Assembly (NCBI GenBank): GCA_026398545.1
Contig: JAPLSR010000132.1
Coordinates: 1 to 10,977, forward strand
Length of the DNA: 10,977 bases
Direction of reading: 5' to 3'
From: Candidatus Sumerlaeota bacterium
Lineage (GTDB): Bacteria; Sumerlaeota; Sumerlaeia; MWCT01
Shown: positions 5,708-10,977 of the stretch, piece by piece
How the letters are laid out: each line of letters begins with the position of its first letter
Position numbering within the stretch: position 1 is the stretch's first letter
Translations under genes and position numbers: made by a program
Notes under the pieces: generated by a model
Databases searched by the model: none
Told to the model about the DNA's origin: nothing
Seen by the model: the letters and a program-made list of their open reading frames with translations, nothing else

Positions 5708-7054
5708 AGCCGGCTCGCCTGAAAGGTCGTATGTCTGAGCATCTGTGATTCTGACGCGTATAAATGTGCCCACTTTGAGCGGGCTCGCGGATGAAACGCA
5801 TGTCACACCGTCCACCTCAGGCGCATCCGCCTTTGAACGGGCAATATACACCCCCTCCTCCGGAAATGCCTCCTCTATAAGGACATCTCTCACACTCCCG
5901 ATGAGTCGCCGATTCTTCTCCAGTGAGATTTCTGCCTGCGCCCGCATGAGACAGTCAAGGCGGCGCACCGCCGTCACATGCGGAACCTGCGGCTTCTCGC
6001 CCGCCGCAGGCGTATCTTCCTCCGGCGAGTAAATAAAAACGCCCACACGGTCAAACTTAAATTCCCTCACCTTCTGGAGGAGATATTCAAAATCCACCCG
6101 CGTCTCGCCCGGATAACCCACAATAAATGTGGTGCGGAGTATGACGTCAGGGATGCGGGCGCGCCACTCCTCAAGCATCTCCAGAATCCGCCTGCTCTCA
6201 TGCAATCGTCCCATCCGCTCCAGTATGCGGGGAGAAAAATGTTGAAGCGGAATATCTATATACGGGCAGACCTTCTCCTCCTCACACATCAGCCGTATGA
6301 GCCCCTCCGTCAGCGGACGCGGATAAAAATAGAGGAGGCGGACCCAGAATCTCCCCGGTATGCGGACAATATCTTTCACAAGCCTGACAAGGGCGTCCGG
6401 CTCCCCCAGGTCTCGCCCATAGTCATTGATATCCTGCGCCACAAGATTAATCTCCCTCGCGCCGCGACTGACCAGCCGCTCCGCCTCTGATAAAAGAATT
6501 CTCCGCGGGACACTCCTGTATGCACCCTTGATACGTGGAATGGCGCAGAAGGCGCACGTGTGGGAACAGCCGTCGGCAATCTTCAGAAAGGCATAAGGGA
6601 AGGCATCCAGTTTTCTGCGTGGCATGGAGCGGGTTATTTTCACCTCAGGAAGCCCCGATGAGACCACAATGGGAACTCGTCCGCTTGTCCCGCCCTCCTC
6701 CACCATCCGGACAATCTCCCGCCATCTCCCAACACCGACCATCCCATCAATCTCAGGAATTGTGGAAACAAGGTCACGCGCATAACGCTCGGCAAGGCAT
6801 CCAACCACATAAAGGCGAAAAGGCTTTCCCGTTTTCCTCCGCCTCCCCTTCTCCACCGCCCAGGAAAGGATTGCATCGATGGACTCCTCTTTCGCCGGCG
6901 TGATAAAACAGCAAGTGTTGATGAGGAGGGCGTCAAAATGAACGGCGTTTTCGGGCGTGCAGACCTCATGCCCTGCCGCCTCAAAAAGCCCGGCAATATA
7001 TTCGCTATCCACCGTATTCTTATCGCATCCCAGCGTTACAATCGCCACCCGCAT
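5705..7054 (-). CDS. rimO: Ribosomal protein S12 methylthiotransferase RimO
   Basis: RimO is a radical-SAM enzyme that adds a methylthio group to an aspartate of ribosomal protein S12. The 449-residue product has the full domain order. The N-terminal UPF0004 domain has Cys10, Cys48 and Cys86 binding one [4Fe-4S] cluster. The radical-SAM core has C163-x3-C167-x2-C170 (CSHTCAFC) and LLYFYPRPLTEGL. A C-terminal TRAM domain spans about 380-449 (VLIEEA, YIARSKADAPEVDG, VRITDAQTYDLSGE). The CDKNTVDSE sequence at the first cysteine and IDIPLQH separate it from the tRNA-modifying MiaB. The ATG at 7054 follows AAAGGGA on the minus strand; an in-frame GTG-ATG pair 6-7 codons earlier is less likely. It is divergent from the membrane glycosyltransferase with only 50 bp between start codons. 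Its two clusters could draw electrons from a ferredoxin such as the one at 994, which is inference. Confidence 0.97.
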   Translation of the reverse strand: MRVAIVTLGCDKNTVDSEYIAGLFEAAGHEVCTPENAVHFDALLINTCCFITPAKEESIDAILSWAVEKGRRRKTGKPFRLYVVGCLAERYARDLVSTIPEIDGMVGVGRWREIVRMVEEGGTSGRVPIVVSSGLPEVKITRSMPRRKLDAFPYAFLKIADGCSHTCAFCAIPRIKGAYRSVPRRILLSEAERLVSRGAREINLVAQDINDYGRDLGEPDALVRLVKDIVRIPGRFWVRLLYFYPRPLTEGLIRLMCEEEKVCPYIDIPLQHFSPRILERMGRLHESRRILEMLEEWRARIPDVILRTTFIVGYPGETRVDFEYLLQKVREFKFDRVGVFIYSPEEDTPAAGEKPQVPHVTAVRRLDCLMRAQAEISLEKNRRLIGSVRDVLIEEAFPEEGVYIARSKADAPEVDGVTCVSSASPLKVGTFIRVRITDAQTYDLSGEPA

Positions 7055-7104
7055 TATTTTTTCCCTTTGCATCACCGATAAATGTGTTTAGGAGTATTAA
7101 CCCT

Positions 7105-8433
7105 ATGAAAATAAGACAAGCAATAAATTTTAATATCCTGTTGCTATTCCTGGCACTATCGCCCCGGCTGGGGATATTTCTTCTTATACCCCCCACGCCG
7201 GAGAAGATTTTAACGCCGCTGAACGACTCCACGGACTACGATTTCCTGGCGCAGGAGATTCTCAAGGGGCGATTCTGCTCTCCGACCGGCGAGCCGACTG
7301 CCTTCCGCCCGCCGTTATATCCCGCCTTCCTTGCGATTATATATTTGATTGCGGGGATTCAGAATCTCAAAGCGGTCGCCCTGACGCAGGTTGCGCTGGG
7401 GATTCTTAACGCCTTTCTAACACTTTGGGCAACCGAGCGGATGACAAAATCGAAGATGGCGGCGCGACTGGCCGCCCTCGGTGTGGCGCTGTATCCCGCC
7501 TTTATCCTGCAAACCGTCCAGATTCTTTCCGAGGACCTCTCCCGCACATTATTTCTTGCATCGCTGGCGTTTCTGATTTCCGGCATGGAGGATAAAAAAT
7601 TCCGCCGGCTCATTTTGAGCGGAATTATTTTTGGCATTGCCGCCCTGAGCAAATCGGCGCTTCTGGCGGCATTGCCATTTCTGGTCCTCTGGGTCGGATA
7701 TTACTGGAGCGGACCATTGCGAGATAAATTGAAGAGCGCACTGCTATACTTTTTATTCCCGATTGCGCTCCTTGTTGGGGCGTGGTCGGCGCGAAACGCC
7801 GCCATCAGCGGGGGCGAGATTATCCCCGTCTCAACCAATTATCCAATTACATTCGCCCATGGGGTCACCCGCTTTTCATATTATTCCAACCTCTGGTATG
7901 GTCGGGAACGGCTGATGCCAGTGCCTGATAATTTTCAGGAACTGACCCAGATGCGCTTTTACCATGGCGTGAAGGAAGAACTGCGAATCGGACGCGAATA
8001 TGCGCGCAAGGCGATGGAATTTATCAAAGACCATCCGGGATTCATGTTCAGGCTGACGTTCCGTAAGACGCTCCACTTCTGGAGTCCGTTAATAAGGAAT
8101 TCCAGATTGGCGGAGATTGCGGCATTTGTGACCATGGCGCCTGTTCTCCTTCTGGGATGGCTCGGTGTGATTAAAGGTTTGCTGAAAAACAATTCAATGC
8201 GAAGATATGCCATTCTTGCATTGGCGGTGGCTTTGCCGGTTACATTGCCTTATGTATTGAGCCAGCCGGATGTGCGATACCGGGTCGGGCTTATTGACCT
8301 TATCTGGATTATATTTGCGGGTTGGATTTTAGCCGGGCTAATTCAAAAAGTTCATCCTCGATATGCTGCCGCATCCAGCGCTCCAGTTCCATCCTCAAAT
8401 CATGATGTGTCAGATCAAAACGCAGCGGCGTAA
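7105..8433 (+). CDS. ArnT/PMT-like membrane glycosyltransferase (GT39-like, GT-C fold)
   Basis: 442 residues with about nine to eleven hydrophobic helices. The first (about 9-30) leads to an extracytoplasmic loop NDSTDYDFLAQEI (40-52), holding the acidic residues (Asp41, Asp44 or Asp46) expected for the GT-C catalytic site. FRPPLYPAFLAIIY (68-80) follows; an R-P-P-x-Y-P motif at this place is common in PMT_2/ArnT-like proteins. Such enzymes transfer a sugar from a polyprenyl-phosphate donor outside the membrane to lipid, polysaccharide or protein; acceptor and donor are unknown. A globular loop lies between the late helices (about 235-335), and the last helix is at about 392-410. The ATG follows TTAGGAGT by 9 bases. 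The final 41 codons overlap the convergent surE; that hydrophilic tail (from KVHPRYAAAS) may be dispensable. Confidence 0.85.
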   Translation: MKIRQAINFNILLLFLALSPRLGIFLLIPPTPEKILTPLNDSTDYDFLAQEILKGRFCSPTGEPTAFRPPLYPAFLAIIYLIAGIQNLKAVALTQVALGILNAFLTLWATERMTKSKMAARLAALGVALYPAFILQTVQILSEDLSRTLFLASLAFLISGMEDKKFRRLILSGIIFGIAALSKSALLAALPFLVLWVGYYWSGPLRDKLKSALLYFLFPIALLVGAWSARNAAISGGEIIPVSTNYPITFAHGVTRFSYYSNLWYGRERLMPVPDNFQELTQMRFYHGVKEELRIGREYARKAMEFIKDHPGFMFRLTFRKTLHFWSPLIRNSRLAEIAAFVTMAPVLLLGWLGVIKGLLKNNSMRRYAILALAVALPVTLPYVLSQPDVRYRVGLIDLIWIIFAGWILAGLIQKVHPRYAAASSAPVPSSNHDVSDQNAAA

Positions 8434-9133
8434 TGGAAATTTTATTCCGGCTCAGGACAATATCATCATATTCCTCGTCGCCGGTGCTGCTGAGCATCTC
8501 CCCGCCGACATTGCGGAAGGCGGGAAGCCCCTCATGCTCCCCACGCGGTTCAAAATAATCCGTATATGTGGAGCGTCCCTGCTTGGAAATTACCACCCCG
8601 TGAATCTCTTCCTCTGGCAAATTGGGAATATTAATGTTCAAAAGAATCCCCTCCGGCAGCCCTTTTTCCAGAATCAGGGCGGCTATCCGGGTCGTCAACC
8701 TCGCCGCATATCCATAATCTGCCGGCGCATCCCCAAGGGCTGCCAGCGAGACCGCCATGGATGGAATGCCAAACATGAGCCCCTCAATGGCGGCGGCTAC
8801 AGTCCCGCTGTATAATATGGAATTGCCCGTGTTCTGCCCGCGGTTGATGCCGGATATCACTAAATGCGGCGGCTCCTTCATCAGTCTGGTAATGGCAAAC
8901 TTGACACAATCCGCAGGCGTCCCTGCCAGTCCATAGCCCCATATCCTTCCATCTATCTTCCTCTCCTCAAGAGTGAGATTATTAAAGAGGGAAATGGCAT
9001 GTCCTATACCGCTGCACTCGCTGGAGGGCGCAACCAGAGTCACATGGGCAATGCGTGAAATCTCATCATACAGGGCGCGGATTCCCGCCGCATCAATACC
9101 ATCATCGTTAGAAAGAAGAACTCTATATTTCAT
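8309..9133 (-). CDS. surE: 5'/3'-nucleotidase SurE
   Basis: SurE is a metal-dependent phosphatase acting on nucleoside monophosphates and linked to stationary-phase survival. The 274-residue protein starts MKYRVLLSNDDGIDAAGI, with metal-binding Asp10 and Asp11. It has APSSECSG with Ser41, GTPADCVKFA (71-80), ISGINRGQNTG with metal-binding Asn97, and YSGTVAAAIEG (108-118); these are the standard SurE motifs. The C-terminal part contains SITPLRFDLTHHD, as in the family. It is about 20 residues longer than the E. coli enzyme (253), and that tail is encoded in the region overlapping the membrane glycosyltransferase. AAAGG lies 6-7 bases before the ATG. In many proteobacteria surE neighbours pcm and nlpD; here it does not. 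A candidate promoter is at 9169-9206. Confidence 0.96.
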   Translation of the reverse strand: MKYRVLLSNDDGIDAAGIRALYDEISRIAHVTLVAPSSECSGIGHAISLFNNLTLEERKIDGRIWGYGLAGTPADCVKFAITRLMKEPPHLVISGINRGQNTGNSILYSGTVAAAIEGLMFGIPSMAVSLAALGDAPADYGYAARLTTRIAALILEKGLPEGILLNINIPNLPEEEIHGVVISKQGRSTYTDYFEPRGEHEGLPAFRNVGGEMLSSTGDEEYDDIVLSRNKISITPLRFDLTHHDLRMELERWMRQHIEDELFELARLKSNPQI

Positions 9134-9168
9134 AAAAAACCTTTAATGCCCGCTTTTCTGAAAAATCT

Positions 9169-9206
9169 ATTATAGTCTTATATGGAGTTTTTCCCACATT
9201 ATGCAA
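9169..9206 (-). promoter_or_regulatory. Candidate promoter for surE
   Basis: On the minus strand TTGCAT (9206-9201) is 18 bases before TATAAG (9182-9177), and a perfect TATAAT (9174-9169) follows but lacks a good -35 box at 17 bases. Either -10 could be used. The leader would be about 30-40 bases. Confidence 0.4.
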
Positions 9207-9264
9207 GGTCAATTTATCAAAATCCCCGGATAATTTCTCGTCGTGGACGCGCCGTGGCGGGCAG

Positions 9265-9281
9265 AGCATGCAAAGCACGCT
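9265..9281 (-). other. Short hairpin after the 9291-10442 gene
   Basis: On the minus strand AGCGTGC, a TTT loop and GCATGCT form a 7-bp stem with one G-U pair, 10 bases after the stop codon. No U tract follows; the next bases are GC-rich (GCCCGCCACGGCGCG). It could be a weak terminator or a 3' stabilising hairpin. Confidence 0.3.
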
Positions 9282-9290
9282 AAGATTAAT

Positions 9291-10442
9291 TTATGGTTTT
9301 TTCACCTTCCCTATCACCCATTTCTCAATCCCCCTTCTCTGGATGTCAATATTCAACATCTTCCCATTCGCAACAAACTGAACCTCCCACTCCGCTGTTG
9401 AAATCAGGGGTTTGAGATTATTCTTTAGGCTATCGGCGACCATTGCCGCCTCATCCTCGCTGGAACACAGAATCTTCAGGTCGATTTGTAACACATCGCT
9501 TGAAATGAGCCTGCACCTGAACCTTACGCCCTGGAAATGACTCCTGGAAAGGACATCCCCAAGAACTGCCGTTACGTCACCGGACTTGGGATATGTCTCC
9601 TGAAATTTCTTGAGAATGTTCTCATTCCATTGTTTCTGCCACAAACCAAACCCACTGACCATGTCATCCGTCGCGGATGGAGGCAAAAGGTAATTCCCCA
9701 ACGGGGATAATCCATGCGGAGATGTTGTGTCCGCCTGAGGCGGATGAGTAAAAAGCAGGGCATCCTTCAGCCTCTCTTCAGAATTGGAGATGAAAATGGC
9801 GCGGGGGACAACGGCAAGGTAAATCGGTTCCGCCCTCGCTCCGTCGCTGAAGATATGGCGCGTAAGCGACTTTTCCTTCTCTGTCTTGCGTTCAGGGAAT
9901 TTCATAACATAACAATGCGCCCTGACCCCCGGCGGCGGGGGAATCTCTTTCACGGCTCTATTCTTATCCCCGCCCAACATTAAAGGAATGACCCATGAGA
10001 ACCTCTTGATGTTCGCAACGAAGAGATAATTACCCCGCCCCGTCGCTGAATCCATGGCGCGTAAGCGACTTTCACCCATGCCGGCATAAATGTAAAGAAA
10101 ATGACGCTCATGAAGGAGAAATCCAAGCGAGCTCAAGACAGCTTCGGGGTCTGTCTCTTTTTCACCCGATGGCGCGCCGGTTTTGTCCGTCTCCTTCACC
10201 ACATTGCGCATGAGCTCCCTCATTGGCTGAGACCTCAGGGCATCCAGCTGAATCCGCGCAAATCCTGAGACTTCAGCGGTGAAAAAGGTCTCCTCCGCCA
10301 GCGGGGGATGTGTACGAAACATGAGATAGACAATAATCAATACAAACAGGATAACAGCGCCCAGAGCAATCAGACAACCAACTAAGCACCCCATCCATCT
10401 CCGCGACCTCGGCTTCTCAACCGAACCACCACATTGCCTCAT
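9291..10442 (-). CDS. Single-pass membrane protein of unknown function with palindromic repeats in its coding sequence
   Basis: 383 residues from the ATG at 10442, chosen because GGAGG lies 6 bases upstream; in-frame codons continue to 10520 but include a repeat copy and the promoter. Residues 1-16 are basic, about 17-42 form one transmembrane helix (GCLVGCLIALGAVILFVLI), and the remainder (about 45-383) should lie outside the cytoplasmic membrane. The body has a FARIQLDAL segment, a GFLLHERHFLYIYAGMG stretch and a C-terminal region typical of alternating strands and helices. The general form resembles uncharacterised DUF3352-like exported proteins, but I do not claim that family. Repeat copies are translated as SRLRAMDSAT (about 125-134) and SLTRHIFSDG (about 192-201), and a smaller palindrome as PPQAD. 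These probably sit in surface loops. Function unknown. Confidence 0.8.
   Translation of the reverse strand: MRQCGGSVEKPRSRRWMGCLVGCLIALGAVILFVLIIVYLMFRTHPPLAEETFFTAEVSGFARIQLDALRSQPMRELMRNVVKETDKTGAPSGEKETDPEAVLSSLGFLLHERHFLYIYAGMGESRLRAMDSATGRGNYLFVANIKRFSWVIPLMLGGDKNRAVKEIPPPPGVRAHCYVMKFPERKTEKEKSLTRHIFSDGARAEPIYLAVVPRAIFISNSEERLKDALLFTHPPQADTTSPHGLSPLGNYLLPPSATDDMVSGFGLWQKQWNENILKKFQETYPKSGDVTAVLGDVLSRSHFQGVRFRCRLISSDVLQIDLKILCSSEDEAAMVADSLKNNLKPLISTAEWEVQFVANGKMLNIDIQRRGIEKWVIGKVKKP
9730..9744. repeat. Perfect palindrome TCCGCC-TGA-GGCGGA within the coding sequence
   Basis: TCCGCCTGAGGCGGA is a 6-bp perfect stem with a three-base loop. It shares the stem TCCGCC/GGCGGA with the element at 3835-3860. 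It is translated on the minus strand as PPQAD in the middle of the 383-residue protein. Confidence 0.5.
9841..9870. repeat. Palindromic repeat, copy A
   Basis: A 30-base element starting CCGTCGCTGAAG and ending GCGTAAGCGAC. GTCGCT pairs with AGCGAC. It differs from the 10459 copy at two positions and from the 10040 copy at three. It is inside the 383-residue protein gene, where its minus-strand first base is codon position 3, giving SLTRHIFSDG. Confidence 0.75.
10040..10069. repeat. Palindromic repeat, copy B
   Basis: Same 30-base element with centre AATCCATGG. Its minus-strand first base is codon position 2, so it is read in another frame than copy A and yields SRLRAMDSAT. Sequence identity at DNA level without identity at protein level argues for spread as DNA. 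Confidence 0.75.
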
Positions 10443-10458
10443 ACTCATCCTCCACGCT

Positions 10459-10488
10459 CCGTCGCTGAAGCTATGGAGCGTAAGCGAC
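10459..10488. repeat. Palindromic repeat, copy C, in the presumed 5' untranslated region
   Basis: Same element with centre AAGCTATGGAGCG. Besides GTCGCT/AGCGAC, CGCTCC (10455-10460) is complementary to GGAGCG (10475-10480). The two pairings interleave, so they could alternate or form a pseudoknot. It lies between the promoter at 10492-10520 and the ribosome-binding site of the 383-residue protein gene. Confidence 0.75.
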
Positions 10489-10491
10489 AAT

Positions 10492-10520
10492 CTTATATAA
10501 TCACACCTGATTGCAAGCAA
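10492..10520 (-). promoter_or_regulatory. Promoter for the 9291-10442 gene
   Basis: On the minus strand TTGCTT (10520-10515), a 17-base spacer and TATAAG (10497-10492). The start point would fall near 10485, within or at the edge of repeat copy C, with about 43 bases to the ATG. Confidence 0.5.
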
Positions 10521-10542
10521 TTCATTTTTGCAAGTCGCTTGC

Positions 10543-10560
10543 GCACCTTATTTAAGGTGC
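10543..10560. repeat. Palindrome GCACCTTA-TT-TAAGGTGC upstream of the promoter
   Basis: An 18-base inverted repeat with 8-bp arms, 22 bases upstream of the -35 box. It has the size and symmetry of a dimeric regulator's operator. There is no T run, so it is unlikely to be a terminator. The remainder of 10561-10660 holds GCCGGG/CCCGGC arms (10577-10582 and 10608-10613) and the diverged repeat copy; I see no gene there. Confidence 0.4.
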
Positions 10561-10612
10561 TACAGCGCCCAAGGTTGCCGGGTGGGTCTCAACTCATTCC
10601 CCGCCTTCCCGG

Positions 10613-10641
10613 CCGTCGCTAGCGCTTTGGCGGAGTCGGCG
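10613..10641. repeat. Diverged copy of the palindromic repeat
   Basis: It starts CCGTCGCT and keeps GCT-TGG-G in the centre and GCG at the end, but the right arm is altered (AGTCGGCG). Similarity to copies A-C is about 60 percent by eye. It lies between the pseudopilin terminator and the next gene's promoter region. Confidence 0.35.
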
Positions 10642-10660
10642 TTCAAAGCCTCGCAAAAGC

Positions 10661-10700
10661 AAAAAAAGAAGCAGATTGAACTTTGGGTTCAATCTGCTTC
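10661..10700 (-). terminator. Intrinsic terminator of the pseudopilin gene
   Basis: A perfect 14-bp stem, GAAGCAGATTGAAC (10668-10681) with GTTCAATCTGCTTC (10687-10700) around a 5-base loop. On the minus strand it is followed by T7 (10667-10661). It lies 30 bases after the stop codon. Confidence 0.92.
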
Positions 10701-10730
10701 ATACAGACTGTGTGAAGGGAGCTACATTGT

Positions 10731-10977
10731 TTATTGCTTGACCCTGTAAACATCACCTGGAGTAATGGTGCCATTCGTCGGATCATAGGTGAAAGCCTGT
10801 GACGCGCTGTTTTGACCCGTCAAGAGCGTGAGTGACGGCTGGGAGATAGCAGAGTTGTATATGGTTTCAATTGAATTCATAATGGTGCCACTGACGCCAA
10901 ATCCAAGATCGCCTGGGCCATTAGCATCATTCTCATCCGTGTCCGGACCAAAGCTTGCAACTATCCAGCCGTTGGTA
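10731..10977 (-). CDS. C-terminus of a GspG/type IV pilin-like pseudopilin (5' end outside window)
   Basis: The last 81 residues are visible, in a frame open to the right edge and ending in TAA at 10731. It has NGWIVASFGPDTDEND (2-17) and ends YDPTNGTITPGDVYRVKQ. An exposed 'GPD-D' segment followed by a terminal YDPTNGT-S/T-GD-YR is typical of the many prepilin-like proteins (N-terminal FTLIELL methylation motif, GspG-like) in Planctomycetes-, Sumerlaeota- and Omnitrophota-type genomes. The diagnostic N-terminus lies outside the window, so the assignment rests on this tail alone. Such proteins are membrane-anchored until processed by prepilin peptidase and then assemble in type II secretion or type IV pilus fibres. 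A strong terminator follows, so the gene is probably last in its unit. Confidence 0.7.
   Translation of the reverse strand, partial: TNGWIVASFGPDTDENDANGPGDLGFGVSGTIMNSIETIYNSAISQPSLTLLTGQNSASQAFTYDPTNGTITPGDVYRVKQ

Noticed and set aside
7084..7104. GTG start at 7084 for the membrane glycosyltransferase
   Set aside because: The ribosome-binding site AGGAG lies inside those extra codons, so the ATG at 7105 is preferred.
10443..10520. Longer N-terminus (26 residues) of the 383-residue membrane protein
   Set aside because: It would be encoded by repeat copy C and the promoter; GGAGG directly precedes the ATG at 10442.
1..10977. CRISPR array, tRNA or rRNA genes, insertion sequences, integrase or toxin-antitoxin genes
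   Set aside because: I looked for regularly spaced repeats, tRNA-like cloverleaf motifs and transposase or nuclease signatures and saw none; the repeats present are irregularly spaced palindromes.

Overview
The window looks like part of a bacterial chromosome from an anaerobic, environmental lineage outside the well-studied groups. The evidence is a clostridial-type 2[4Fe-4S] ferredoxin, a dockerin-bearing secreted protein, several unrecognised secreted proteins and the end of a GspG/type IV pilin-like protein. These fit a metagenome-type phylum such as Sumerlaeota, Omnitrophota or the Planctomycetes relatives. That assignment is inference; there is no rRNA or marker gene here that fixes it.

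Layout, left to right. (1) Positions 1-791, minus strand: the N-terminal 263 codons of a secreted protein running off the left edge. (2) 794-1220: a 62-bp imperfect palindrome, a good sigma70-type promoter, a 56-residue ferredoxin and an intrinsic terminator. (3) 1218-2344, minus: a WecG/TagA/CpsF glycosyltransferase followed by an FmdB-type zinc-ribbon protein. (4) 2364-2577, minus: a structured non-coding RNA with a long closing stem and a U tract, best read as 6S RNA. (5) 2852-3817, plus: fmt, then a cluster of palindromes. (6) 4009-4769, plus: a dockerin protein that appears frameshifted near its 3' end. (7) 4827-5597, minus: an exported protein of unknown function. (8) 5705-7054, minus: rimO, divergent from (9) 7105-8433, plus: an ArnT/PMT-like membrane glycosyltransferase. 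That gene overlaps tail to tail by 125 bp with (10) 8309-9133, minus: surE. (11) 9291-10442, minus: a single-pass membrane protein of unknown function. (12) 10731-10977, minus: the C-terminus of a pseudopilin with a perfect terminator hairpin.

The genes do not form one pathway. Housekeeping functions (fmt, rimO, surE, 6S RNA) are mixed with envelope and export functions: two glycosyltransferases, secreted and membrane proteins, and a pseudopilin. Most genes have their own promoter or a divergent or convergent neighbour; only tagA-fmdB looks like a short operon.

The most unusual signal is a family of about 30-bp palindromic repeats with arms GTCGCT/AGCGAC. Two clear copies lie inside the coding sequence of the 9291-10442 gene, in two different reading frames, and a third fills its presumed 5' untranslated region. 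More diverged relatives lie at 271-293, 3835-3860 and 10613-10641. This resembles the protein-coding palindromic elements known from Rickettsia.
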